A stretch of 64,000 nt of DNA, from contig OZ018322.1 of the NCBI GenBank assembly GCA_963969495.1, positions 161,004,048-161,068,047 on the forward strand, written 5' to 3'. The stretch is from Ceratothoa steindachneri (taxonomy: Eukaryota; Arthropoda; Malacostraca; Isopoda; Cymothoidae). The position numbers were made by a program, and so were the translations under genes. This document shows, piece by piece, positions 34,612 through 46,848 of this stretch. The notes under the pieces are model-generated. The model searched no databases and was not told the origin of the DNA. It was given only the letters and a program-made list of their open reading frames with translations. Within the stretch, counting starts at the first letter, position 1, and each line of letters opens with the position of its first letter.

Positions 34612-35576
34612 TCGGTTCTACAGGTTGACCCTCTACCCAAAAACGGGCATGCACACACTTTTTGTGATATATCCCTCATTCATTCACTAATCACCTTTAC
34701 TTTGCGGGACATGACAGAAGCAACGCCTGTGAACACAATTAGACCTCAATGGGAGCTCCAACAAAGAATATACTGCGTAAAACATTATTACAAGACAGGC
34801 TCATTCAAGAAAGTGCAGGACACTTTCGTGCATCAGCTCGAATGTGAAAAAGGACCCTCGACGAGCAGAATTCGCGATTGCTGGACCACTTCGTACCGCT
34901 GAGTTATTCTAGATCGTGAGAGAGTTAGTTCAGCATAGTCCAAAGCGCTCTGTGCGATGGCAAACTCAGTCTCTCGGTATATCCCGTGAGACTTGCAGAA
35001 AAGTGCTAGTAATGGATGTAAAGGCCAACCATACAGAATACAGATGATGAGGATCGTTACAGCCTCAGAAAATGAGCAGAGGAAGGCTATGGCAGTCAAG
35101 ATACTGGAGAAGATTGAGGAGACCCCAACTTTCCTTAACCTCCTTTGGATCTCAGATGAAGCTTACTTCCAAATTGAAGGAAAGGTAAATTCGACGACAA
35201 ATGTCTCCTGGAGGACCAAGTCAAGCCTCTACATTCCCCTAAGTGCACGGTATGGACTGCAATCTCAGCCAGATGCATCAGCGGTCCATTCTTCTTCGAG
35301 GAATCTGCGCGACAGTGACAGTCACCAAGGAGCGGTATGTTGAGGTCCTCAAAACCTTCAAGAGAGAGCTGCAGACCCTCTTCTCGTCGCTTATGGGGAA
35401 GTTCTGATTCCAGCAAGATAAGGCAAGCTCTCACACCTCAAAACGCTCCCGAGAGTAGCTGAAAGAGATCTTTGGTTGTCGTGTGATCAGTCTCAAGACT
35501 GATTTTGAGTAGGTACCTCTCAGCCCAGACCTTAGCCACCCAGATTTCTTTCTCTCTCTCTCTCTCATAAAGAAAG
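34612..35576 (+). mobile_element. Mariner-type (DUF4817) element, 5' portion
   Basis: The left terminus CGGTTCTACAGGTTGACC to AAACGGGCA pairs imperfectly with the inverted right terminus at 40917-40952. The 3' portion lies at 40617-40952, after LINE copy 2. Together they make about 1.3 kb, the usual mariner size. Confidence 0.75.
34711..35576 (+). pseudogene. Mariner transposase N-terminal and catalytic part (DUF4817 type)
   Basis: It starts MTEATPVNTIRPQWELQQRI, then YCVKHYYKTGSFKKVQDTFV (DUF4817 helix-turn-helix). A stop at 34902 and a deletion follow. The catalytic core resumes with VLVMDVKAN, ETPTFLNLLWISDEAYFQIE (first Asp), VTKERYVEVLKTFKRELQTL, FQQDKASSHTSK (second Asp) and SPDLSHPDFFL (third). 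The last motif runs into the LINE at LSHKE and resumes beyond it as RVYSGRP. It would cut and paste the element. Inactivated by stops, frameshifts and the LINE insertion. Confidence 0.85.
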
Positions 35577-36490
35577 TAGAGGAAGAGTTGACGCCCCCTT
35601 GTCGCGGAAAGAGAGCTTGTGTGTACCTTTGACTTTTCGAGCTATGTCGGCGGGGGTACCTCTTCTGGGTACCCCTGGTAGGGCTTCCCTTGTCGATTTG
35701 GTCGGAAACGAGGTTCCAGACTAACTGCATCATTCCTTCCTTTTTCTGCTCTATCCTCCTCCTTTTTTACTTTTATCCTGTCTCTCTCACTTATACAAAA
35801 AGAAAAAAACAAAAAAAAGCCTACTCCTATCATGTCACTCTCCTCCTTTTTCCCCTCTATCTACATATAAGGACCTGGCAGCTCCATCACGCGTCAGAAG
35901 AGAGGCTTTGGAACCTCTAGAAACAACGCCAATCGACGCTCACTGGTTGCGAGAGACTAAGACTAGAGGGGTCCTAGGCGTTGGGGCACGATGAATGGGA
36001 TGAGATAGTGCCCCGTTAACCCTTTCTCTGGCGCGTAATTATTTATCGTTTCCAGTGCCCGTTGACGGGTGCTTCTGGTAGCATGGGTCTGAGGTGACGG
36101 CCCTTTGTTCCCAGGATGGTTGCCAGGCCAATAAAATGCCTTGGGTCGAGTCTCCTGGTGGAGTGGGATATCCATTGAACGCTGCTCCGAAATCCTGGCC
36201 GTTGTGAAGGGAACTAGTAGGAGTTTAGTAAGGGGCATGCTTCGTTGTTGTTCACCTGGTGAGAAATCGATGGCCCCTCAGGGGACCGTCTGTGCTGCTT
36301 GGTTGAGAGCCACGTCACGCCAAGGCTTGACGACTCGGTCGGACGAACAGCAGCACATGGAGCGTGCCTTCTGGAAGATCCAAAACCTCTCCGATTTATA
36401 GGTGGAAGCGACTCACGTGGGGCGAACTCACCACCCGCTTTCTTTTTTTTTGAGTGGTCAGAAAGTATTCAGAGATATAAAGTCTTCAGC

Positions 36491-37741
36491 ATGACTGGAA
36501 AGAAAGGACCTGGTGCGTTAAAGTATACCTGCTCGACATGCCAAAAAGACAAGTGGTGCGTAGATTTTCCGGAGGGGTGTTTCTCAAAATGCCACCCTGG
36601 AAGTATCTGCACGGACTGCGTCCTAAGGGCAGAACTTCAGGAGCTTAAAGAACTTTTTAAATCTTTTAAGGATAAAACACGACGGCTGGAAGAAAAGGTC
36701 AAAATTCTCGAGTCTGAGCATGTGACTCAAATCCGTCATCTCGAATCCATCATTGCAGAGATTAAAGCCATCAAGGTAGAGCAACAGCAACAAGAAACTC
36801 CCAACGACGCAGATGGTTCCTTTGTTTGGCCCTCATGCACCGCGTCGATAGACATAGGTGAACCATCCGACGTCCCAGAGCCAGCAACTGCTGGGGTTAC
36901 TCAGGGCGTCAAAAAGAAGAAAAGGAAGAGTAAGAAAGAAAAAACAGTAGATAAAACAAAAGAAAAAGTAGAAACAGAAGAAAAAACGAAGAAGAAAAAG
37001 AAGAAGAAAAAACCCCAAAAAGTGGGAAATAAAGAGGAATCGAAAGAGCCAATAGTGAAAGGAAAGCCTCTGTCCTCTGAACCCAAATGCGCAAGGGTCA
37101 TCGTGATCGGTGACTCCCAAGCGCAGGATCTACAACCCTTGCTAGTGGCCCCCCTTCGCACCAGTGTGAACGTAAGCTGCCTTCCAGGAAAGGGGAACGG
37201 AGAAATAAGGGTGGAGGCTGAGAAATCTCAGATCTCTGAGAACTCAGTAGTTGCCCTCATGGCAAGTGGCAACGATCTCTACCTACGAGGAGCCAAAGTA
37301 GGCGCCAGCGAAAAGATCCTGACCACGGTTATGGGAGGAGTTGACGACTCTGGGCTAAAAACCAGCAGACGTGTCGTGGTCGGGATACTCCCAAGACGAG
37401 GTCCATCCCGCAATGCTCATGCGAGGAACGTCTCCATAAACTAACGCCTGGGAGATCTTTGTGCGGTGGAAGGAGTCTTTTTTGTAGACCCCTACCGCAC
37501 CTTTTACGGGGGAAATGACCTGTAAAAAAGGGACGGAGTGCATCTATCCTTTAAAGTGAAAGCTGCACTCGCGAACATGATCCAGGATGTTGTGGAGGGG
37601 ACCCAAAGAAGTGTCAGAGCCCGAGTAAAGGTGTACGTACGCCAATACACCCGTGTGACTCCAGGAACGACCTTTTCTGAAGTCACAAAGAGGGGAGTGA
37701 CCCCGCCACAAAGAAAGAAAGCGGGAAACGGAAGAGCGTAG
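36491..37741 (+). pseudogene. CR1 ORF1, copy 2: Cys-rich finger, coiled coil, Lys-rich linker, SGNH esterase
   Basis: From the ATG at 36491 (MTGKKGPG, matching copy 1) the frame encodes 416 residues. Residues 14-43 are a Cys/His finger (CSTC, C23, C30, C34-H35, C40, C43). Residues about 48-105 are a heptad-rich helix (LQELKELFKSFKDK). Residues about 140-195 are very Lys-rich. The SGNH-like domain has VIGDSQ (Ser209), MASGND as the oxyanion block, and DGVH (Asp348, His351) as the catalytic end. Stops at 37442-37444 and 37523-37525 interrupt the esterase. CR1 ORF1 proteins are RNA/DNA-binding partners of ORF2; esterase function is known for the family, not shown here. Confidence 0.8.
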
Positions 37742-38659
37742 GGAGTCCTACAGTCGGGGACTCCCTCAAAGTTCTTCTGTTTAATGCGAGGCCTATCAGA
37801 AATAGGTTTCTAGAACTTCGTGCCCTCGTAGCAAGAGAAGAACCGGAGATGGTGGCCATAACGGAGTCGTGGATAAAAACCTCAAGCCGAGATTTTGAAG
37901 GTGAATTCACGATTCCCGGTTACCAGCTCTTCCTGAAAGATAGGCCAGACAGAGAGGGTGGCGGTGTGATGTTGTATGTCAAGGATACTCTCAACTCGAC
38001 AGATTGCAACATCGTATCCGACCATAAACTACTAGGTGTTGACCTAGAGATAGGTCTTGCCAAATACAGGATCCTGGTGCTTTATAGACCTCCTGCCCAA
38101 AACGTTAAAAAGGACAGAGATCTGTACCAGCTACTAGGAGAACTTGTCGAAGACAGAGTGTGTATCGTCATGGGGGATTTCAACACACAAATTGACTGGG
38201 AAAACAGAGAACCCTGTGGTAAGATCGCACTACTCCTGGAGTTCGCGAACAACAAGTTCCTCACTCAATAGGTGAGAGAGCCAATGAGAGGAGACAATAT
38301 CCTCGACTTGGTTTTCACCTCAGGATGACATCCTTGAGGACCTCTCTGTTTGCGAAGAGCTTGGTGGCAGTGACCACCGACTAATTAGATTTGCAGTAAA
38401 AGTCCCAAAGGCAGGGCCTGCAACTAGTAAATCGAGGAAACTCGATTTGAAAAGAGCAGACTTTGCATGTCTTTGTGCTGGATTGACGCACGGAAGCTAG
38501 AAGTGTGCGATGTGGTTGAAGACTCGTGGAACAGTTTCAAAAATAAGTTCATGAGTCTTCAATCACTTTTCATCCCTCTGAAATGTCCCCGTAAGTCTTC
38601 TGTTCAACTAAAGTGGTTTAATCGAGAAATCAGCTAACTGCTCAGGGAGGAAGAGAACT
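37690..38659 (+). pseudogene. CR1 ORF2 endonuclease domain, copy 2
   Basis: AP-endonuclease motifs in order: SLKVLLFNARPIRN, AITESWIKTSSRDFEG, GGGVMLYVKDT, DRVCIVMGDFNTQIDW and, after a stop (38269-38271) and a small deletion near 38320, GGSDHRLIRFAVKV. There is no clear initiator Met; the frame opens inside the ORF1 end, as in copy 1. The domain nicks target DNA to prime reverse transcription. Inactivated by frame breaks. Confidence 0.8.
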
Positions 38660-40516
38660 GTGTACCAGGAATTGAAGAACTCCGGCGACTTTAACGAATA
38701 CCGGAGGCTAGCCAGGAAAGTGAAGTCCAGCATATGGGCGGCTAAGCGGTCTGAGGAACTCCGAGTGGCGAGACTCTGTAAAGAGAATCCCAAGGAGTTT
38801 TTTGGATATTTAAACAGCCGTAAACCCATTTTTCGAACGATTTGCCCTTTGAGAAATGAGGAGGGGGCATTAAAACACTTAGATGCAAAAAATGCTTATC
38901 TCCTCCACGACTACTTCTCTTCAGTGTTTACTGAAGAGTGTGGTCCCATCCACCAGCCAATGGATTCCTACTCGTGGGAAAAGCTGGAGGCAATGGACTT
39001 TACCGAAGGGGAAATAAAAAAGAAGATCACTGACCTAATGACGAATAAGTCACCTGGCCCGGATGGATTTTTACCTAAAGTGTTGAAAGAAGTGCGCGAT
39101 CAAGTGTCACGACACCTGAGCGCAATCTTTAACATGTCAATCCGGACCGAATGCGTTCCTCGAGACTGGCGTAAAGCGGAGGTGAATCCTCTCTTTAAGA
39201 AACGAGACCATAGCCAACCGTCAAACTACCGACCTATCAGTCTGACTTCGATAGTCGGTAAACTCATGGAAAGCATGATGGTGGAAAAAATGACGTCGTA
39301 TTTAGAGTCAAACCTGCTACTGGGGAGTTCCCAGCATGGCTTCCTAAGGCAACCGTTATGCCTGACGAACCTTGTGGAATTCTTGCACTTCGTGTTCAAT
39401 AAGCACGATCGGGACAAGGCGATGGATGTGGTCTACTTAGACTTTCGAAAAGCCTTTGATAAGGTACCACACCGCCGCCTTCTCCGGAAAGTGCGAGCGC
39501 TGGGCATTGACGGAAAAGAAGCCGGCTGGATCGAGAACTGGCTAAGTGGCAGACAGCAACGGGTGGTGGTGAATGGACAGGCTTCTGTGTGGGAGCCCGT
39601 TACTAGCGGGGTGCCTCAAGGATCTGTCCTGGGACCACTACTATTCATCATCTACGTCAACGACATGGACGGTGACATGGTTGCCAAGATTTTCAAATTT
39701 GCCGACGATACCAAGCTTGGTAAGAACGTTACAAAGGATGGAAACACTGCCTGCCTGCAGGAAGATCTTGGGAAGATTGGGGAATGGTCGGACGCGTGGC
39801 AAATGCCTTTTAACGTGGGGAAATGCAAAGTAATGCATATCGGCCACAGAAACCCCCAATCTCAGTATATCCCTAAGGGCACTGCTCTTGAATCGAGTGA
39901 CACTGAGAAGGACTTGGGTATAACTATTACTAGCGACCTCAAGTTCTCGAAACAGTGCATCGAGGCAGAGAAGAAAGCCCAAAGGATGTTAGGCTACATA
40001 AAGCGCCAGTTTAGATACCGTAACAAGGAGATAGTACTTTGTCTGTACAACTCCCTCGTTTGGCCGAACCTGCATTATGCCATACAATTTTAGAGTCCCT
40101 GGTTTCGAAAGGATATCGCAAGGTTCGAACGCGTACAAGCCAGGGCAACCAAGCTGATTCCCTCTATCCAACATAAAAGTTATGAGGATAGACTAAGGGA
40201 ATTAAATCTGTTCTCGCTGGAAACCCGTAGACTGCGTGGTCAGCTCATCGAAGTTTTCAAAATACTTCGAGGGTTCAACAATGTTGACTACTGGGATATT
40301 TTCACACTGAGTGAGAACAGAACGCGCAATCACGGCTTTAAACTTAAACTAAAGCGTTACAACCTCAATCTGTGTGGATTTTTTTTCACTTACAGTATCT
40401 GCGGTAAGTGGAATGCACTTCCAGTGGAAGTTGTCAACAGTGAATCTGTTGACCAGTTCAAGTCAAGGCTAGACAAAGTCTTGAAAAGTGACCGTTTACG
40501 GACGCAAAACAATTGA
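38660..40516 (+). CDS. CR1 ORF2 reverse transcriptase, copy 2 (open 38660-40093, then stop)
   Basis: A continuous 477-codon frame holds the complete RT: NKSPGPDGFLPKVL, NYRPISLTSIVGKLME, VVYLDFRKAFDKVP, SGVPQGSVLGPLLFIIYVND and the catalytic FKFADDTKL (39695-39718). The thumb follows with WQMPFNVGKCKVMHIGHRNP and EKDLGITITSDLKFSKQC, then YIKRQFRYRNKEIVLCLYN. TAG at 40091-40093 replaces the Trp of a conserved FW. The same frame continues to 40516 with RFERVQARATKLIPS and LRELNLFSLETRRLRGQLIE. It copies the LINE RNA at the nicked target. The core is intact by eye, but the endonuclease upstream is broken and the C-terminus is cut by the stop. Confidence 0.88.
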
Positions 40517-40616
40517 GCAGCCATGTGCCTGCTCGATTGCTAGTCCAAAGATACCCTCTTTGAATGGACCGTAAGGTCTCCTAGGGTACTTCCTTTATCT
40601 GTTACTCCTTCTTCCT

Positions 40617-40952
40617 ATAAAGAGAGAGTGTACTCAGGGAGACCCAGGACCATCACAGGACTCAAGGAAGCCATCAGGGAAGAGATCAGAGACATTAGTC
40701 GGTTGGTGTATAAGGACATCATGGACACTTTGTGTGCGCCTCAAGAAATGCATATAGCTAAATGGAAGTCATCTCGATCACGTGCTCTAGAATAAATAAG
40801 AAAAGTCCAAAGAGCCTCATGTTTTGTTATGATGTTTTTCGACACAATAAACTAGTTATCACCAAAGTTTCATTCAATCCTTGCTCAAAATTAAGAAATG
40901 AGGCCTATCGAAAGTTGGTGCCCGTTTTGGGGGGATGGCCCTTTAAAACCAT
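40617..40952 (+). pseudogene. Mariner transposase C-terminus and right terminus
   Basis: After the LINE, the transposase resumes: KERVYSGRPRTITGLKEAIR, EEIRDISRLVYKDIMDTL, then a shifted end to a stop at 40793-40795. The right terminus GTGCCCGTTTTGGGGG to CTTTAAAACC (40917-40952) is the imperfect inverse of 34612-34652. Confidence 0.8.
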
Positions 40953-43900
40953 CAACATTTATAATTACTCAACTTTATTTAAAATCCTCTACATAATCCA
41001 CTACGAATTGCAAAATTTTCTTGCAGAATGCTGTCTTCTTGCTGAATAAGCTGGATAAATTGGTGATCAGAGATTTTTCTTAAAAGGTAAAGGAATCTTG
41101 GAGCTGATTTAATATTTTTTATTTATTTGGAGCTTAGACCCCCCTTCAGATTGTACTTTCTTTATAAAAGAATTCATCCTAAACACAGCCCACCTCTCGT
41201 TTTATATATACGACTCACGTATTTTTGGTATTTTTGAATTTTCTCTCTAATTAATTTTTCTATATTTTTTTAGGTCCCATAATATTAAATTTATTTTTCT
41301 ACTTACATTAACATTACTTTAGAGTAAAATTAGTTTTATTTTAATCAATAAAATCTAAATATTACAGAAACAAAACAAAACCCTAACATTTGTTGTTGTT
41401 TTTTAAATTCGATCTCATATTGTTGCCAACTGTCACCATTTCTCTTATTTAGGCTATGTAAACTATAAATCCCCTTTGTTTTCATCAATTAAACCCGATT
41501 TATAATAAATAAATTAAAAGATAAGATTATAATTATTTCCTGTCGACTTTTATTCTATTTTTATATTTATTAACTCAAATTTACTTTATTCCACTGTTTC
41601 ATTTTTTTAAAGTTCTTTTTAAAATTCTTCAAATAACGAAGAGAAAAGTTTATTTATTTTAGTATATTGATAAAGATAAACAAGTGTTAGAGAATGACAA
41701 TAATTTAGAAAATATAACTAGCTTGTATAATTTCGATTATAATTCAAAAGAGAAGTATTACAATTTGTAAACCGCGCTTTCTTCATAACACACCATTTTA
41801 ATTCAAATCAGGACGAAAGAATGATTCCCTTTAGAACTCAAGAATAAGCAAAATTTCATATATGTATGACTGCTTACTACATTTCCTATAAATTTAACAT
41901 ACTAACACATCTCACTTTATTTAATTTAATTCTCTTACAAGGTTTTACATATTTATTCAATCGTTCATTTGCTAGATCGGTGGATCGTAAGTAATTTAAA
42001 AATTTAATAAGTTTGATTTAATATTTTTCTCTTCTAGGATTGGACTCCATTTAAGAGTGAACATTGAATATAAAATAGAGATCTCATCTTACAAACACAT
42101 AATATTTGATTATTTCCAAATGTCACAATTTATTCTATTTCTGAGCGCCTTTCCACAAGTAACCTTTTTATATTTTGTTAATTTTAGTCGATTATATGAG
42201 ATATATTTATTAAGGTAATAAGATTGTGATCTCTAGACTTTAACATGAATTTTATATATATTAACTCAATATTACTAAATTTCAGTTTTTTCGTTTATTT
42301 TTAAAGTTCACTTGCAATCAATGCAAAGAGATTATTTAGCTATTCATGCAAAACGTACCTTTGTTCAGTAAAATGAGAAACACTTGAAATATTCTAACTG
42401 GCGTTGAAATTATGAAACATTAGGAGATATTTAAGTTATAGTTTGATGTGTTTCCAATAAAAGAGGCTCATGTCTTTGTTACTATAAGTATTGGCATTAG
42501 GAGTCGGAGTAATCTCAGATTTAGCACTATTACTTACCTCTGATTTGCTTTCTTATTCCTTGTTCTTCATTCTGCATTCCACTTTATTTTCATAGTATTC
42601 AGCTCTTCCACTCTGGATCTTACCGATGTGTTTCTTGATCTACCTTAAAAGAACGTAAATTTTTTATTTTATTGTAGTTATCCGATTTTCTCTAATCAAG
42701 TTCTAATTATTACCCACCCATTTCGTTTCCCCAATAAGAGCCTGTTTGGTTACACATCCACAAGTACATAGGTTTTTGATTATTTTCCTCCGTGGCATAC
42801 CTTACACACATTTTCCCCTCTACTATACCCTTTATAAAACGTTTTATAAATATATATTGTTTTTAACTGTCTTCAATTAAAAGTATGCACGCAAAACTCT
42901 TCCCTTACTCTCGAGTGAAAATTCCATCGTCAGTTACTCATAACCTATCTCAAAAATCAATAACTTAAGGTGATTCTATTTTGCCTAAGAAGTGTATCAA
43001 GCAAAGAATTTTTGATAATTTATTTGCATCTCTTTTATATGAAGCAAATAGCGACGATGTAACTCGATTGCCAGGAATTTTCAATGGTAACTATATGCTA
43101 TGAAGGCTGAGAGCAGCCGACTTGAGACAGCTTTCAGCAAAGATGAATGGTTCAGAAATAAAACATGCCTGAGACATTAAGGAGATTTAGCTATCAAAAA
43201 ACAAAACACGTAAAATAACTCAAATCGGTCCTTGTAATGACAAGGAAATAAAGGCTTAGATGATATGTTTGGTGAAAAAAACAAAGGAGAAATATTCAAA
43301 TGGAAGTTATTTGATCAAGATAGTAAACCCGATAGTAAACCCGATATAACTGGTGATGAAATCAAACCGTAATAGTTACGGAGAGAGGTGGAAGACTTTT
43401 GAATGGGAGTAAGTAATATAGACTTGCATATTAATTCTCTTTAGTAATAAATATTGTAGCAGTGTAGGCGAACGTTTGTAAATTTCGATTAGCTGGATTG
43501 TGCAGTAGAGAAGCAAAATTCGTGAAGCGACCCCATAAATGTTTCTCCCTCTTGTGCTATGAGAGAAAAAATTGAAAGTTTCCTCCCTTTTTAAATCTGG
43601 TACTCGAAGACACTTGACATCTGGTTTCTCAGGATATTACTTTCCACCATGATAAACTCTTCTAACTTCCCTACTTTCCAGACGATCTTATTTTTTAAAA
43701 AGCATCTTTTTCTTATATCTAAAAAAATATAATATTAGGAACCTTGTCAACCAAAAGAAGTTTATAAAGTAGGAATGATGTACTTTCTAATTTCGTGTGT
43801 GTGTTTGGAGAGGGGGTGCGCTTAATAGGTTATTTATGATAATATAATTCATGGAATATTCAAACAAAAATTATATATGCACAAGTGAATTAAAGAAATT

Positions 43901-46848
43901 GTTCAAAAAGTGGTAGCGCAGCCAATGACGCTGGCATCTTCATGAAGGAGAGACCTAGCCGCTCGCACCATTCAAAGCCTACATATTCTTTCGCTCACGG
44001 GAAATGCACATAATTGTCACTTACACAACTCCCTGGCAGAGACTATCACTCCACGGCAAGTGCTAGCCCTAACATCAACCCCCAAGAAGCTCTCCATTCA
44101 CCCGAGCTGCAAGCAAAAACAATTACATGATATTATTAATAATTATTAATCGTGATTGCATAACCAACCGCTCAAGTGGTTTGGAGTTTAACAGAAAATA
44201 ATTGCTCTCTGAGAGTTCCAATTTAAAGGAATGAGTGAAAACAACGGTTTATCACGGTACAAAGCGATGCCACAAAGCGATATCATGAATGCGTTAAGTT
44301 AGAATTTCATTCTATTTTTTACGAAATTTGGTATTGACAAAAATGTTACCCACAATTGTATAAAGTTGATTGTTTTAACAATGAAATTTTTATTATGAGG
44401 AACCGTAACGTCTAGTGCATTTGGAATGGTGGGTGTATTCTATTTGCCTTAATTTAAAAATAATAGTCGAGGGCGTACTTTATGTAAGTAGATACAGTGG
44501 AGGAGACCGACAACATAATATTAAGGGATTTTAGTATATTGTTAAATGATATAAAAAATTAAAAGATTAACATTTATCGAGAGAGTGAAGATAGCAGTGA
44601 AAAGTAGACAGAAAATATGCAAATAGAATGGGCAAAGTGTGGCAGCAGTTAAAGCAAAAATCGTAAAATCCTGCATTAATGATTTCCATGCTTATTAACG
44701 AGGTTTACTGCATAAGTGACAAAATCAGTTGCCTGCTCTATTTAGAGCATAAAAATTGTTCACTAATAACACATTATTTCTCGTACCCTCGTATCTCTTA
44801 ATATCCAGTTATTTATTGTCTTCTTCCTTTCTCTATCTATGATGAGCAAGAGACATTATAAATGAGGAATTTTGTATTTCCACGTTGCTAACCAAGAATG
44901 AAGGTCTCATCTTAATGTTGACTCAAATGATCCATTGAAGCTCGTGATAATTGGTTTCTAATTAGCTTCTTTCTTATTGGTAGAGAGGCCAATTGTAAGT
45001 GATCATATAAATTAATTTTGTGAATGAGAAAAATATTCCAAATAAATTTTCACTGCCATAAAATACCCATATATCTTAAAAGGCTCTTAACATCATTAAA
45101 GAAAACTAGATTCCTCTCTCTTGATAAAATATGAAGCAATTCTTTTCTTCTGTTAAGATAGAAAATAATATTAGTGGCTTTATTGGGTAAAATCATGCTA
45201 AACTCTTGGTGCCAGATAATAAAAGCCCCAAATTCCAATAATCCGGCAAAATGTGGTATCTAAACATGCAGCTGAAAAAATGCGACCATTGATATTCAAC
45301 TTAGTCATCTCGTAAGTTCTACCTTCTATGGCTTTTCTACAGCAGTTTTAACTTTACTCTCAACAAATAGTGTCATATGTTTAAAACTTGAACTCTGATG
45401 GTTTTTATCACTCACAAATTTCTCTTCCTCTCGTAAAGTATGTTTGTGTGCAGAATTCTGGGCTCTTTTCTGTTTGACTCCCTTATTTCTCGCAGTTTCT
45501 CAACTCAAGCCATCTTGCTGATAGTTTAAATAAACAATGGCATTAGATTAGCTGAATGGCTCTACACATACTTACTTTTGGGATGATACATTACGTTTTG
45601 CGAAACCATATTTATTATTTAAAGGTAATTATTCGTTATTCGCAAAGGAGTTTCAAGGACTTTTAAGAGCACCCTAGTGACGCAAATTTTCAAAAGAGCA
45701 AAGTGCGATAAAGTTCTTCAAGGAAGCTAATAAATTAGGGTCCAATATTATGTCAAATATGTGAACCTACATCATTTTAGCAGGGCATAACAAAACTCAA
45801 TTAAACAACTTACAATTGTTTAGGGTACATATAATACGGATCTCATGATTTTTGAAAATTTGTGTTCCGCTGGGAGAAAATTTTACTTATATCGAACTAT
45901 TCAATAGTCGATACGTTTTAATATTTGAATAAGTATTTACCATTTTTTGCGATTATATATTTAAATATGACTATAAGTTAACATTGCATAGCTAGTCGGC
46001 CAGTCTCTTAGTCATTTTTCAGTGTATCAGCCAGGTGGCTTGAGTTGAACCACCTTCGAGAAATGCAAGGATTGAAAAGATAAGAGCCAAAATTGGAATT
46101 CACTAATAGTATTTCATCTTTCACTTGCCTATTTATTAATGTGATTTCTCTTAGGAGAACAAATGCCTAAATAATTATCATAAAGATTGGTCCCAAATAG
46201 GTCTCAATCCCTGTCAAAGAGGGCGTTAACCCCTTCAATGATTCTTCAAAATAACTCATTGGTTGAGAAAAGTAAAATGTGAGAAACGAGTAAATAAGCT
46301 TTAAAATTTGCTATTGCGCGAACTAAGATTGCAATAAATTCTATCAACATTGGTTTATGTTGGATATGTGATCTTACTAAAATATTCTACTTGGACTAAA
46401 TTTGTGCTCAGATCTCCTAAGGCCCCATAACCTGGGTTGCCCTTACTCGTTAACATGAAAATAGAAGTAAGTCTAATATAATATTCTAAAAAAAAGTAAA
46501 TAATGAAGAAAAATTGGAATTTACGATATTAGTGTGTTAAATTATTTTTGAAAACCTGTCTGTCATATATTTTTAGCCTAGTAAACTAGGTTTTGAGCTA
46601 ATGTGAAAAATAGAAAGAATCAAATGAGATGTAAATCATTTAAGAACGTCAATACGGAACAACCCACAATTTGTCCAGTTAGTCGTTTTGAAGTGAAATA
46701 TTGAATTTATCTTAAGGATATCTAACGACGACAATTCCACCAGAAGGTTTCTGCACCGACGATCATTATTTGGAAATTAATTGGAAATATAAGAAAGGAA
46801 CATATCTTTTCCGAACCAAATAACCAAAAAAGTAATTATAGTAGCACA
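40953..46848. other. About 5.9 kb AT-rich, no recognised gene or element
   Basis: I see no frame above about 95 residues with family resemblance and no tandem period. A short GC-richer stretch at 43908-44110 contains TGGTAGCGCAGCCAATG (a weak tRNA A-box look) and may be a degraded SINE. If the locus contains a host gene, its exons are not recognisable here. Confidence 0.5.

Larger units (their letters stand above)
35577..40616 (+). mobile_element. CR1-like LINE, copy 2 (full length, in mariner)
   Basis: The 5040-bp element is flanked by ATAAAGAAAG (35567-35576) and ATAAAGAGAG (40617-40626), a 10-bp target duplication with one mismatch. It has a leader of about 900 bp, ORF1 (36491-37741), ORF2 (to 40516) and a 100-bp 3' UTR. 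It retains segments deleted in copy 1, including the FADD catalytic motif. It is the better reference for the family. Confidence 0.9.

Noticed and set aside
36299..36490. Upstream Met (36299) as the start of LINE ORF1
   Set aside because: The extra 64 residues are not conserved in copy 1, while the ATG at 36491/25321 is shared and directly precedes the conserved MT-KK-PG.
40762..41049. Plus-strand 95-residue frame
   Set aside because: It overlaps the mariner 3' end and right terminus in another frame and has no domain.
43908..43975. tRNA-like sequence (TGGTAGCGCAGCCAATG)
   Set aside because: I could not form a consistent cloverleaf or find a proper B box; at best a degraded SINE.
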